Of a stretch of DNA of 64,000 bases, positions 20,924 to 32,249 are shown piece by piece. The position numbers were made by a program, and so were the translations under genes. Source of the DNA: Sphaerolaimus hirsutus (lineage: Eukaryota; Nematoda; Chromadorea; Monhysterida; Sphaerolaimidae). The stretch lies in assembly GCA_964036195.1 (NCBI GenBank), contig OZ038451.1:17756747-17820746 (forward strand), in the 5' to 3' direction. Within the stretch, counting starts at the first letter, position 1, and each line of letters starts with the position of its first letter. Under the pieces are notes generated by a model. That model worked only from the letters and a program-made list of their open reading frames with translations. It had not been told where the DNA came from and ran no database searches.

Positions 20924-21912
20924 GCCCTGCGCACACTAGTTTTCACACGATTCCCACTAATTTCGAAAACTCAAAAATTAGCTTTGAACGTGTTTTAGTT
21001 TTGCACAATGAGTCATTTTTAATGGCTCAGCAGCTGTGGACATCAAACACCTCTGGACAACAAACACCCCCGGACAACAGCGTGCACAGCGTGCATAGTC
21101 TGCATGATGCAGTCACCTCTGGACAACAGCGACACGCGCATGCGCCCACCAAACCGGCGCCAGGGCGCCGCCGCCGCCGCCGTGCGAGCGGCGCACGCGC
21201 GAGTGCTGGCGCCATTTCTGCCGCGCGACTGCGACTACTTTCATGCAACTGTTATTTTGCCTTTAGCGCGCCGCCGCGCAGCACTGCAATCTAGGCCGCA
21301 GCCGCGCAGTCATGTCAGCGGTCATCAAATAAATTTAATTACATAAAAACGAAATTTGAAGATTTTCTGATCACTTCACACTTTTAGAAATAAACATAGT
21401 AGTGAAAATGTATTGACGTGTACTCGAAAAACAAATCAAGTAAAAAAAGTCTAGTCAATAAGATTCTGGTAGCATCAATTTATACTTTCCTATCTATATA
21501 TTGTAAATATATTCGATATCAGCACTGCATGAAATTGATTGATAAGATTAGATTTGAGCGAACAATGCATGACAATGCGTGAGGGTGGACGCGGCTGCGC
21601 GGCAGAAATGGCGCCAGTCGGGCGCGAGTGCGCGCGCCGCTCACGCATTGGTGGCACCATGGCGCCGACTTGGCGGGCGTGTGCGATCAATGCGCGCGTG
21701 TCTGTGTTGTCCAGGGGTGATTGCGGCCCACTGCGCGCACGCTGTTGTCCGGGGGTGTTTGTTGTCCAGGGGTGTTTGATGTCCAGGGGTTCTTCGCCAT
21801 TTTTAATCTCTGTCAACTGTAGTTTACTGCCACCTCATTGTAGAAAACTCAAATGTGTTCTAAGCTGATTTGTGAGTTTTCGTAATGTCTTGTGAAAACT
21901 AGTGTGTGCAGG
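20924..21912. mobile_element. CACACTAG-family element, GAAAAC arm word, with nested element
   Basis: The outer ends GCGCACACTAGTTTTCACAC and GTGAAAACTAGTGTGTGC are inverted. The inner element (about 21033-21790) has ctggacaacaaacacccc in one arm and the complement in the other, and a G/C-rich core. The right arm holds the family's central phrase gtcaactgtagtttac. Confidence 0.55.
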
Positions 21913-22143
21913 CACAATTGGACTAGAAGCTTGGGGCGACGTCACGGGGTGGGGTGGCTTCATCTCATCTCCAGGATTCGAGGCACTTACAGCTGATTTC
22001 AGCCGGGCAAAAGTCATCAAAATTACACCAGTCATTTTTTACCGACCAATCATCGATAGTTCTCCGGATCTTTTGAAATGTTTATAGGAAACATAAAAAC
22101 ACGTGGAAAATCATATCGATGGAGACAACGCTCCGTATTTTAT

Positions 22144-22256
22144 TGACAAACTCATGCATGGCAAACTCATGCATGGCAAACTCATGCATGACAAACTCAT
22201 GCATGACAAACTCATGCATGACAAACTCATGCATGACAAACTCATGACAAACTCAT
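22144..22256. repeat. Minisatellite, 15-base unit
   Basis: About seven tandem copies of ACAAACTCATGCATG with a G/A variant. The unit length is a multiple of three, so it reads as a repeated KLMHD/KLMHG peptide; I do not regard this as coding. Confidence 0.8.
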
Positions 22257-22632
22257 GTAGTACGGTAATAATTTTTAGCATTATAAAACTTTTTCTTCGC
22301 CTTGAAGAAAGTCAGAAAGAAAACATTAATTTCCTACCGGGAGAAAATCTCTGTGTCTTAAATATCAGAACTGCGCAAAAGGAATCGATTCACTTTTCGC
22401 CCGTGAGAAATCATAAATATCACGCTTTCTGATAGAGTGCTGCACCGAGGTAATTCCCTCTGTGTGTGGTTTTGTTGATTTGTATCATTAACTCGTGTAA
22501 CTTACATTCAAGATACCGTATTTCTTCTAATAGACGGCGCCCTTCTCTTTTTTCGTTGATTTTTTTACCTGCCCTTCTATTGGAAGAAATACGGTAAATA
22601 TAATAAGTGCGGCCCTATCATATTCATTTAAC

Positions 22633-25479
22633 TCACTGTGCAGAATACTGGCACACCATCAAACCGCCGTTGGAGCATAACTTGTAGCCGCAGCCGAGCT
22701 TCTTGCTTTTCGCCCAGACCACCTGACCAATATTATCATTTGTCAATTGAAATTGCGTTCGCTTTTAAGCTACGCTACGCTACATATTGCAGGTGCAGAA
22801 ACTGTACTCATTTAGTAGTGACATCAGCACCTCCCATTTCGGGCATTTTTTTATGTATTTCAGCATGCCAGAGTTTGTGTCTATTTAACAAGATTCATAC
22901 ACCGAATAGATAAAACTGTGACTGGGAACTAGTGATGTAAAGGCACCGGGGCACCGGTGCCCCGGTGCTGGGCACCGAAGGGCACCAGCACCGGTGCTGG
23001 TGCGGTGCCATTGCAATCATCGGGGGTGCCATGCCGGTGCCGGTGCCATTTTTTTCAGAATAGCACCGGTGCCGGTGCGGTGCGGTGCCATTTTTTTGCC
23101 GGTGCCAAAGGTGCTAGCACCAGGGCCAAAGTAAAGGCACCGGGAAAGGCACCGGCCAAGGCTTCATGTTTTGTGCAATTTTGTCCATAGTATGTGCTTA
23201 TTCAGATTTCAAAAAACAGCGATATATTTACCTATTCTAGCCTATTTTGTAAACCCTACTGTGAAATCCATTATACCCGATATGTGATCTGATGAGTGAA
23301 TCTAAAATTTTGTTGAATTTTAAATCATTTTTATATTTTATATTTATCTTACTTTTTTGTTCAAAATTTGTTGTCAGTTTATGACAGAGATAGTTCCATT
23401 CTCTGTACAGCAACGATTCCGATCAGTAGACAATAGTGGTTATGGACATTGTAGTGAATTAAATATTTTATCTTTCATTTGTAATCATTGTAATTGCTCC
23501 ATAAAAGTGATTGCCACATCATTCTGAGCATTTAAAGTGCTCAACTATCAAAATCAGTTGAAAATTCATGGAAATATGCACTTCCAAAGGTGAGACCACT
23601 GAGAAACTGCCCGATATTTACTTCAGAAATTCCAGCCCGGTGCGGTGCTTTTCGGTGCTAGCACCGGCAACCCGCCGGTGCCCTTCGGTGCCGGTGCCAT
23701 TTTTTCCAAAAGGCACCGGTGCCGGTGCGGTGCGGTGCCATTTTCTGGCCGGTGCCCCAGGGTGCCAGGTGCCCTTTTCATGCGTTGGCAAAGGTGCCGG
23801 TGCGGTGCGGTGCCATTTTTCCCGGTGCCTTTAACATCACTACTGGGAACTCTGACGGGGAAAAATCGCTCCGTTTGAATAGTTTCCCCTCAAAAAAGTC
23901 TCACGAAACAATAATTCCCCAGGTAAACTAATATTGGAGATACGGTAGCAGGGAAACTATTTTGAGCGTTTTAATGGCGCCACACAGGCTTGATGTCAAC
24001 TGAATTCGTGTCAACTAAATTTTAGTGAATTATGTGATTTCACCGCAACTGACCGCAAATCCTCGAAAAAGACCCCCCTCGAATAACTCCCCCCTTGAAT
24101 GACTCCCCCCTGTTGGCGAGGTGTGTTAAAAATAATCCGAGTATATGCATAAAACGTGTTTGAGTTCAATTGACATAAAATATTTAATACATGCAGTTGA
24201 AATTTCACAAAAATCTTGCAAAAACTTTACCTAGCGCGGACGCGGTGCCACGTATTCTACGAAACTCGCCTGTGTGAAATGTCCAACTTTCTTTCCACCG
24301 GCCCCATCGCTCTTCCCCTGGTAGCTACCGATATCACCCTTGTAATCTTTCACTTCGTTGAACCACGCTTGCACGTGATCTGCGATATGAGCCAAGTGAA
24401 GATAAATATCTCAGACGGTGGTTCAAAGTGCACATGATGTGCGTATTTCACCTTCGGGCTTCCTGGGGTCGTACACGCCTTTGGTGGAGCTGATGCCGCC
24501 CGCGAAGCCGATGTTCTCGCCCACGCCGTGCATGTACGAGTGCGCGATGTTGCACTTGTTCGCCCACGACTGCGCCTGCCTCGCTATGGTCGAGTCCCAG
24601 GTCTGCGTGCGGGTCGGGTGTCGGTTGCCAAGCGTTTGAACTTGGAGCCAAAGTTATTTAACTGGTGGTAGTTATATTCACTTGGTATGACAAATGTATG
24701 CGTCGTGTCTGAAAATCAGCATTAATGGGCTCCGTTTTCTCGATTTTTTGGTGATTTCACGTCATGTTAAGTCATTTATGATGTAAAATTTGCTGAAATC
24801 GCCGAAAAATGATATCTCCAGTAAACGTGGCCCCGTAAACGTGGCCTTCGTGCTTATTTTTTGACACTATGAAGATGTGCCTACTACACATATTACTTTT
24901 CAACCGAAATTTCGAAAAAATCATCTGGAGCCAATTTGAATTTGCCTGAAACCAGAGAATTTAGTTAATTCTCTGTCTTTATCAACTGTAGTTGACGGAC
25001 ACCTCATTCCGGTAGACTGAAATGAATTGAAACCGTAAAGTTTCATGTTTTGGTTGAAAAATAGTCTGTGCAGAGCCAATGGTTAGCATCATCTTCATGG
25101 CAAATTGCATAGCTGTATCTTTATCCATTCTTTCTTTTTAGCTGTATCATTTTATGATGAATATAAATTTTTCGTTTCATCGTTTTTATGCCGTAACTTG
25201 GCCTCTACACTGGCACAAGCCGTATTTTATCGTGCTCCGGATGTATGGACAAAATGTCTGAATTAATGCATCAGCGAGCATCGACGCGCGCCATAAATTC
25301 ACCATGCTGCCCAGGTCTGCAGCGCGCGGCAGTCTCTTGCGGCCATACGCGGTGGCCTTGCCGCTGGCGACCAGCTTGCGCAGCTCATTGTGCTTGTTGA
25401 GCACGGCCCTCTGCCAGCCGGACAGGGCACAGGCTGATCCAAACAGCGCCGCGCACGCCAAAAGTAGCGCCACTTGCAT
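22633..25479 (-). CDS. CAP-superfamily secreted protein, CAP-2 (paralogue of CAP-1)
   Basis: Four minus-strand exons: 25479-25303, 24602-24452, 24379-24270 and 22722-22633. They have the same lengths and phases as CAP-1 (177, 151, 110 and 90 bases), giving about 175 residues. The signal peptide is identical. Visible differences from CAP-1 include ALSGWQ for ALSSWQ, CNIAHSY for CNNAHSY, ENIGFAGGISST for ENIGRAAGFSFT near the cavity, and an SAQ end for SAP. All changes leave the frame open, so both paralogues look functional. The differences cluster beside the conserved ENIG motif, which may mean divergence in ligand or target. The GC splice donor after HFTQ is retained. Intron 3 has been lengthened by a hAT-type insertion at 22930-23842. 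Confidence 0.87.
22930..23842. mobile_element. hAT-type element, TAGTGATG ends, GGCACC/GGTGCC-word body
   Basis: Ends TAGTGATGTAAAGGCACC and GGTGCCTTTAACATCACTA are flanked by identical ctgggaac (22922-22929 and 23843-23850). Duplication copy 1 has the empty site (gactgggaactctg near 2021-2034), which proves the 8-bp duplication. GGTGCCGGTGCGGTGC-type words fill both ends; the centre is A/T-rich. Confidence 0.85.
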
Positions 25480-25903
25480 TCCGACTGTTTAAGCGGGTTT
25501 TTGTACACTTGAAAATGAAAATGAAATGGACAAATCTTCGCTCACGGCGCTTTTAATGTCCCCGCAGCGCGTGGTTTATGTTTGCCGTCGGCGCAGCTGC
25601 AGCTTCTTAAGTTTTGTTGCGTGGTAATATTTCACATTATACTAAGTGCCTAATGAAATTGAACGAAGCTTGCATGTGTTTCTATTGACATTTCAGAACA
25701 CGGTATTTGTACTTTTCGTTATATCGCCACTCGTGGATATGATTGCACTACTGATTCACTATTGATCATGATTCTGTTATGCATTCATTATTTCCGTAAC
25801 GTCTTATGTTTGCGAAATTTGCTAAAATCTTAAAATCTGAAATTCGTCTTATGTTTGCGAAATTTCAGCTTGGAAGACCCACTAGCATGACTTAGGTGGG
25901 GAC

Positions 25904-26084
25904 TAGGGTTCAAACGATATGACTTTTCGATATCGATATTCGATATTCTATATTTTTTTCTGAAACTCGGTATCGATATTCGATATTTTTTTCTGAAACT
26001 CGATATTCGATATCGATACGATATGGAACCTCGATATCGATATCCGATATTCGATATTCGATACGATATATCGTTTGAACCCTA
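25904..26084. mobile_element. hAT-type element, TAGGGTTCAAA ends, ATATCGAT-word body
   Basis: A 181-base element with ends TAGGGTTCAAACGATAT and ATATCGTTTGAACCCTA, flanked by identical gtggggac (25896-25903 and 26085-26092). The empty site is in duplication copy 1 near 4771-4783. The whole interior is ATATCGAT/ATTCGATA words. Confidence 0.85.
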
Positions 26085-26203
26085 GTGGGGACCGGTTACT
26101 ATAGGTTTACAATTGAGTAATTTTTTTCAAACTGCATGTTTTTTATCGACACACTTTGGTTTACCCATCGTAATACACTACTGCAGAAAAGTTGGGACTT
26201 TTC

Positions 26204-27110
26204 CAGAGTTGTTAGAATTACTGAACTTTTTTAAAAGTATATGTAAACGTAAAGTATTTTTTTTTACTCACCACAAAGTATAGAAAACGTAAAATACTTT
26301 TTTTTACTCGTACGTACGCGTAAATGTGGGTACTTTTTGTGAGTGTTGAAACGACTACTTTTCTTCATAGAATGTGTAAAAGTGGGCACTTTTTCATACG
26401 TGTACAGCACAACGTATGTTTTTCTATAAGCAAATGACAGATTATATAGTTTTCAAGGTCTCTTTTTCTAGGAGATAAAAATCATCGTTCTCCCGACTCG
26501 TTTACCACATCCATTGTTTCCACAACCATTTCGATTTGGTTGCGAATTTTGAAATTTTTAAAGGCACTACCCCCGCATATCTAAAATATTCAATGGAACC
26601 ACTTCTGTAAATACATAGTAGTGTACCGTATTTCCTCGAAATACCCCCCGGGGGGTGATTGTTTCATAGTGGTCCCGAGAGGGGGGGGGGTTAAACGAGG
26701 GGGGGTATTATTTCACAAGAAAATTTTTGAAAACCAAGTACGAAATTGTCGTCTGAAACGTACGCAGACGTCGAAAAATGCAACAAAAACCGCCATGTAT
26801 AAGGTTCTGTAGACTAGTATTAGTACGTAGATGGTAAAAACACTGTTCTAACGTGATGCCGACATTGTTTTAACGTGTGTTCTGAACACGAACTGCAGTA
26901 TTTGGCATGTACGTTCTCTTTACACTCAATCTGGGGGGGGGGGTATTTCGAGGGGGGGGGGTGATTGTTTCATAGTGGTCTCGAGAGGGGGGGGGGTCAA
27001 ACGAGGGGGGTATTTCGAGGAAATACGGTAGTTACTTTATAAATATGTCCCACATTAAATCTTCATAAATACATTTTCCGTACGCGTACGCTTTCAAAGT
27101 GTACGCGTAC
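26204..27110. mobile_element. CAGAGTTG-family hAT-type element with nested TACCGTAT element
   Basis: Begins CAGAGTTGTTAGAATTACTG with acgtaaa/taaacgt words. The right end is unclear, near 27110. A TACCGTATTTCC...GGAAATACGGTA element with long G and C runs is nested at 26634-27030. Confidence 0.45.
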
Positions 27111-27232
27111 AAGTGCGTAAAGTCGGCGGACATTTTACCCTACAAAATCGGAGAGTTAGAATTCGCTCGTGAATAGAGCGAACAACGAAACTTGTGTCCC
27201 ACGCGGACGCTAGAAATTGAAAAAGAAAATCA

Positions 27233-27290
27233 TATCGGGTGGGCGCGCCAGCGCCATCCCTCGCTGCCGAGGGAGGGCGCAAGCGACCCA
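27233..27290. repeat. 58-base structured G/C-rich repeat, copy 1
   Basis: From TATCGGGTGGGCGCGCCAGC to GGGCGCAAGCGACCCA. It can fold with GGGT/ACCC outer pairing, GCGCC/GGCGC inner pairing and a CCCTCG/CGAGGG hairpin. An almost identical copy lies at 28161-28218. Confidence 0.65.
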
Positions 27291-27479
27291 CCCATAATAT
27301 GGTCAGAGACAGCAAAATGCGGAAAATCGAAAATTAAAACTCAAATAACTTTAGAACGCCATTAGATACAAGGAAACCGTCTACGCCGTTGGAAAGCCCG
27401 TGTCGGAAAGTATATTGACTCCAATTCTCAAACCGATTGGTTGAACTGGAAAAAAGTTTTTCAAGAATTTCGTTCTGAG

Positions 27480-29165
27480 GTGCTGTTCTTGTTCTTGTTG
27501 TTGTTGTTGTTGTTGGGATGAAAAACTTCAAACTGCAATAACTTCCCTGTAACACAACCGATTTTATTGAATAATGGCTCATATGAAAGAGCTTATGATG
27601 CATCTTATTATTTTACAAATAATTTGTTACAGGCTCAGCCCACTTTAGGACAGTAGCGGTTTGAAATCTTAAAACATGAATAAATTTAAAATTTGAATAC
27701 AAAGTATGCAATAAAAAAAATTTGTTGATGTGCGCTGGGACAAGAGCTTGCAAATGAGCTCTTTTTGGCTAATTTTGATTGAGATTTAGAAAAGTTATTT
27801 GAGTTTGCGTGTTTTGTGTAAAATGCGCATGTGTGCTGAAAGTGCTGCTTGATTTTATACTGGGTCCAGTTTAGTTAAAAACGGATTTCGCGTGACAAGG
27901 AGATGCTAATAAATAAAAAAGTTTTTTTAAATTATTTTATTTTTCAAACTTTTTAATTTTAGATGTTTATTTTTTTAAAGTTATTGAATTTTTAAATTTG
28001 AAAATAATTTATTTTGTTTGTTTTTTTAAATTTAATGAACGCAAAATTTTTTTAAACTTGTTTATCTTAAATTTTGTTTTAAATTTTCAAATTTAAAAAT
28101 CATTATTACTTTATATATATTTTTTTTAAATTATTATTTTTTGTTATACTCATGCTTTTATATCGGGTGGGTGCGCCAGCGCCATCCCTCGCTGCCGAGG
28201 GAGGGCGCAAGCGACCCATTTGTTTCTTTGTTTTAACATATTTCTATAAAAAAATAAACACAAAAAAATATTTATATATTTTTAATAAAAATTTTTTTTG
28301 AAAATGTGTTTAATTTTTTTAATAAAAAAAATGTGTTGATTTTTTGTTTGAAAATTAAAATGAATAAATAATTTTTTAAATTATATTTGAGCTTTTTATC
28401 ATTTTAAATTATTTGCTTTTTAATTTTATTCCTATCTACTTTATTCTTATAATTTAATTTATATTAAAATCAAAATAAATGAATTATTTTTATATTTAAA
28501 TTAAATTTTTGTAATATTTTTTTAATTTTGGTTAGTTTCTACTATTTTTATTTTAGTTTAAATTGAATTATATTAAAGAAAATTGAAAAAAATTTGCACA
28601 TTTTTTTTGGTTGAAAATTAATACACTTAAATAATTTTTTTAAATTATATTCAAGTTATTATCATTTTGAATTATTTGCTTTTTAATTTTATTCTTATCT
28701 ACTTAATTTTTTCAATTCAATTTATATTAAAATAAAAAATGAATTATTTTTATATTTACATTTAACTTTTATAATTTTTTATTATTTTGGTTTTGATTTT
28801 AGTTTAATTTTAATTGTATTGTATTAAAAAAATTTAAAACAATTTGTTGATTTTATTGTTTGAAAATTAGAATAAATAAATAAGTTTTTAAAATTATATT
28901 TTAGCTTTTATCATTTTAAATTATCTTTTTAATTTTTTTCTTATCTACTTTTTAAAATTTAATTTACATAAAAATCCAAATAAATGAATTATTTTTATAT
29001 TTAAATTGAATTTTTGTAATATTTTTTTTTGGTTATTTTTTATTATTTTGATTTAAGTTTAAATTTAATTTTTATAATTTTTTTCTAATCAAAAAATTTT
29101 TACACATTGATTTTATTTTACTTTAATTATTTTTTATCATTTTTGTTTAAATTTTACTTTATACT
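27480..29165. other. A/T-rich low-complexity desert
   Basis: Dominated by TTTAAATT, TTTTAATTTT and TTATTTTTA runs with no coding frame. A short GTT microsatellite lies at about 27495-27515. The G/C-rich 58-base repeat is the only contrast. Confidence 0.8.
28161..28218. repeat. 58-base structured G/C-rich repeat, copy 2
   Basis: Same length and orientation as 27233-27290, with one visible base change, embedded in A/T-only sequence. Confidence 0.65.
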
Positions 29166-29265
29166 CTAGTCACTAGTGTATAATAAAAAATTTGGAAACG
29201 GTATTCATCTTCCACTTACATTTTCCGATAATTACAATAGCTTTCACATCATGTATTTACTCAAC

Positions 29266-29708
29266 CAGGGACGTATCCAGGATTTTTGAGCGGGGGGGCT
29301 GCTTGTTTACGGAGGCCGGCGAGGGGGGGGGGGCTCAGCCCCCCCCCCTAAAATTATACCTACATAGTGGCGAAATGGCGCCATGGCGCTGGCGCCTTTA
29401 GTAGGCGCCACGCCATGGCGCCATTGGCGTTGGTGTCAGCGCCATGGAACGCTGTATATGTATGTAAATATACATACAAAACAGCAAAAACACAACATTG
29501 AGTGTATTTACAACAATTTGCGGTCACATGAAGCAAATCGAATGATAATATACCTTATGTCTGGTGAAGAATGCGCGCTTGCGCGCAAAATTTTTTACGC
29601 TGACGTTGAAAAAGTCGGAATTTTCCGGTCACTTTCTGGTCTCGCCCCGGGAGGGGGGGGGGGGGCTGCAGCCCCCCCCCGCACCCCCCCCCCCTGGATA
29701 CGGCCCTA
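29266..29708. mobile_element. hAT-type element, CAGGGACGTATCC ends, G-run body
   Basis: Ends CAGGGACGTATCCAGG and CCTGGATACGGCCCTA are flanked by tactcaac (29258-29265) and gactcaac (29709-29716), 7 of 8 matching. GGGGGGG/CCCCCCC blocks sit at both ends. A GGCGCC-word fragment lies inside at about 29376-29450. Confidence 0.75.
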
Positions 29709-29867
29709 GACTCAACATTTTCCATATTCATAGTCAAAGTTGTGGTATTATGGACCACAAACCACACATTTGTGGTTTACTAAATCATGACATCATTGTT
29801 GATATTAATAATGGATATCCTAGTGGGCCCGTGGCCACCAAAAAGAAGTATATCCCATTAAAAATGG

Positions 29868-30067
29868 NNNNNNNNNNNNNNNNNNNNNNNNNNNNNNNNN
29901 NNNNNNNNNNNNNNNNNNNNNNNNNNNNNNNNNNNNNNNNNNNNNNNNNNNNNNNNNNNNNNNNNNNNNNNNNNNNNNNNNNNNNNNNNNNNNNNNNNNN
30001 NNNNNNNNNNNNNNNNNNNNNNNNNNNNNNNNNNNNNNNNNNNNNNNNNNNNNNNNNNNNNNNNNNN
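29868..30067. other. Assembly gap (200 N)
   Basis: Exactly 200 N. The bases just left of the gap (tatcccattaaaaatgg) are the same as the text at 30737-30752, where a palindromic element begins, so the gap probably starts in a copy of that element. Confidence 0.95.
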
Positions 30068-30734
30068 TACTAAAGTGATTTTTTTTTGCATTTTGTTTGA
30101 GATGTGGATTAGTTCTTTTGTTTAGTTTTTTTTTTGCAAAGATTTTGGTGTCACCTCAGGTGCCCCAGTTGTGGGTGTGTGTATTTTTTGTGGTGGTTTG
30201 TATATTTATGTAATGGGATTTGATTATTTTGTATTGACTGTAGGTATCGTTTTCTTGACAAATTTCGCTCGGCGTTTCGCAGTGGTGTAATTATTTTTCC
30301 GGATTTTCGTTTGCACCAACTTTTGAAAATTAAACTGAAAGTTTATATATTTCTAATTAGCATATTTATATCATGAACACCAAGCGTTCGCAGTTGCATA
30401 TTGTGTTCAACTATAAAATATGTTTTAAATAAATCAATTTGACTGATTCAAAACCACGATGTCATTTAAAAAATAAACATTGTTCTTATGTGCAGTGATG
30501 TTCTATCAATCTCAAACGGGGGAATTATTCGAAGAAGATATTTTATCTCTTCGTAGATATATGAGTCATAAGTTTCAGTTTTCGAAGTGACTTGTTCACG
30601 GTGGTGCGTAAAAATGTTTTGCTGTATGAGAATTTTCCGTGGACTGTATGTTTTATCACTGCAAAAATTGCAGCGTATGCTACATAGCAGCATTCGACCG
30701 AAAAAATGGCGTAAACACTTTACACATTTAATGA

Positions 30735-31411
30735 ATATCCCATTAAAAATGGCTAAAGCCAACAAAAAGTGGACGCCATATCCAAACATGTATGCCTTTG
30801 AATGCAGAAAAGTAATATATATCATAAAAATCTTGCCATTTTAAGATTGAGCTATCAAAAGAAGTATATCAAGGGTAATTTATACCTTTATTAATGATAT
30901 AGGTATACTCGGCAGACACGATACTCTACAAACAGATAGGAGTTATGTCTTCGGCTGGCAGACGGCCAGCCGAGAACTTATGGAAGACGTGATGACGACG
31001 TGATGGCGACGTGATGGCGACGAAAGTGATGACGTCATAATGGAGTGTTTCCTCCGGAAAAATGTATGGCGTAATGTCATCCGAGTATAGGCTATCAACA
31101 CAGCAAATTTTATCACAAGGATACAATTTCACCAAACTTTTGCATGGCAGCGTGAGCTGGGTGAATGTGCTGCACATTTGAAAGATACAAAAAGCTCACG
31201 CTGCCATGCAAAAGTTTGGTGAAATTGTATCCTTGTGATACAATTTGCTGTGTTGATAGCCTATACCATTAATAAATGTATAAATTAACCTTGATATACT
31301 TCTTTTGATAGCTCAATCTTAAAATGGCAAGATATTTATGATATATTACTTTTCTGCATTTAAAAGCATACATGCTTGGACATGGCGTCCACTTTTTGTT
31401 GGCTTTAGCCA
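30735..31411. mobile_element. Palindromic element with nested TATACTCGG element
   Basis: Outer arms: about 30749-30905 and 31262-31411 (gctaaagccaacaaaaagtg and complement). An inner pair, 31092-31157 and 31192-31258, is almost perfect. A TATACTCGG...CCGAGTATA element (30904-31089) is nested and recurs at 48007-48205. Confidence 0.6.
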
Positions 31412-31735
31412 TGCTCATTTGGCTGGTTGAAAATTGCGGTGGGCGTGCTGTGAGTGTGGGCCCACATGCACTACGGTAGTTGACATCGCTAATTTGTGTC
31501 AACTAAATAACAAAAAAAATTGAAAGCATCACGCTTAACAGATACAATCAAAATTAAGTGTCATCAGTATGAAATTTACTATGTTGTATCACCTAGGAAA
31601 GTTGAAATCACATATTTTTTTATACCTAGTTGACAAAAATTTAGTTGAATTTAATTGACACGAATTTTGATGTCAACTAGTGTGTGGGCCCTGTGTAATG
31701 GTTACTATTTATTTCATCCAAATGCTGCATTCGTT

Positions 31736-32009
31736 ATCAAAAAGTGTACCTATTCTACATTGTGTCTCGAACATTTTCACGCGCAAACAAAAAGGATAAT
31801 GAAACCGTTCGCTTGCATTCAGCTACGATCTGCATGGAAACATGAACGAATTTCCCAAATATCCTGCAGGACTAACCACCAAGATCTCTGTGTAACTGAC
31901 GGCTCATGTAATCTGTGTAATGTGTGCGATCATTGTTATGAGGTTTTGGTATTAGGTGAAATAAGTGGGGAAGTGCTCTCATCAATGCCTAGTGATTTAA
32001 ATACCCGGT
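31736..32009 (+). CDS. Possible exon, cysteine-rich, unrecognised
   Basis: An open frame reads FHAQTKRIMKPFACIQLRS, then CRTNHQDLCVTDGSCNLCN, VCDHCYEVLVLGE and SSMPSDLNT up to the CTGG-family MITE at 32010. Beyond the element a frame with CTTLHHCVLLVAIT continues to a stop. The matching frame in block B copy 1 (18840-19050) lacks part of the cysteine stretch. The cysteine density suggests real coding ancestry, but I find no family, start codon or supporting exon. It could be a chance frame. Confidence 0.25.
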
Positions 32010-32122
32010 GCCAGTCCCAGACTCCGTAAAATGCCCTGTAAAATGTCAAATGTCATTTGCATTGCATCAAACTTTTCACGATATTCTACAGGACATTTCA
32101 CAGGGTCTGGGACTGGCCCCTG
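32010..32122. mobile_element. CTGG-duplication MITE with splice-like ends (short copy)
   Basis: Counterpart of 19055-19172 in duplicated block B, with TGCCAGTCCCAGACTC and GGGTCTGGGACTGGCC ends. Confidence 0.6.
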
Positions 32123-32249
32123 CACCACCCTGCACCACTGCGTGTTGCTGGTAGCGATTACAAGCAACAATTCGCACTAAATTCAAAAATTCTAAAAGTC
32201 GTTTAAAACACTGAGTTCAGTGACATTTTTCACCTGTCTAGCTGTAAAT

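Larger units (their letters stand above)
22485..26198. repeat. Segmental duplication A, copy 2 (CAP gene block)
   Basis: Direct copy of 1252-4885, about 21 kb away. It retains all four CAP exons with few substitutions. It gained a GGTGCC-word element in intron 3 and an ATATCGAT-word element downstream, and lacks three elements present in copy 1. Confidence 0.85.

Noticed and set aside
22103-22432. 109-codon frame with repeated KLMHD units
   Set aside because: It comes from a 15-base minisatellite; there are no flanking exons or conserved domain.
27233-28218. The two 58-base repeats as LTRs of a small element
   Set aside because: They lack TG...CA ends, a primer site and any coding sequence between them; the interval is simple A/T-rich DNA.
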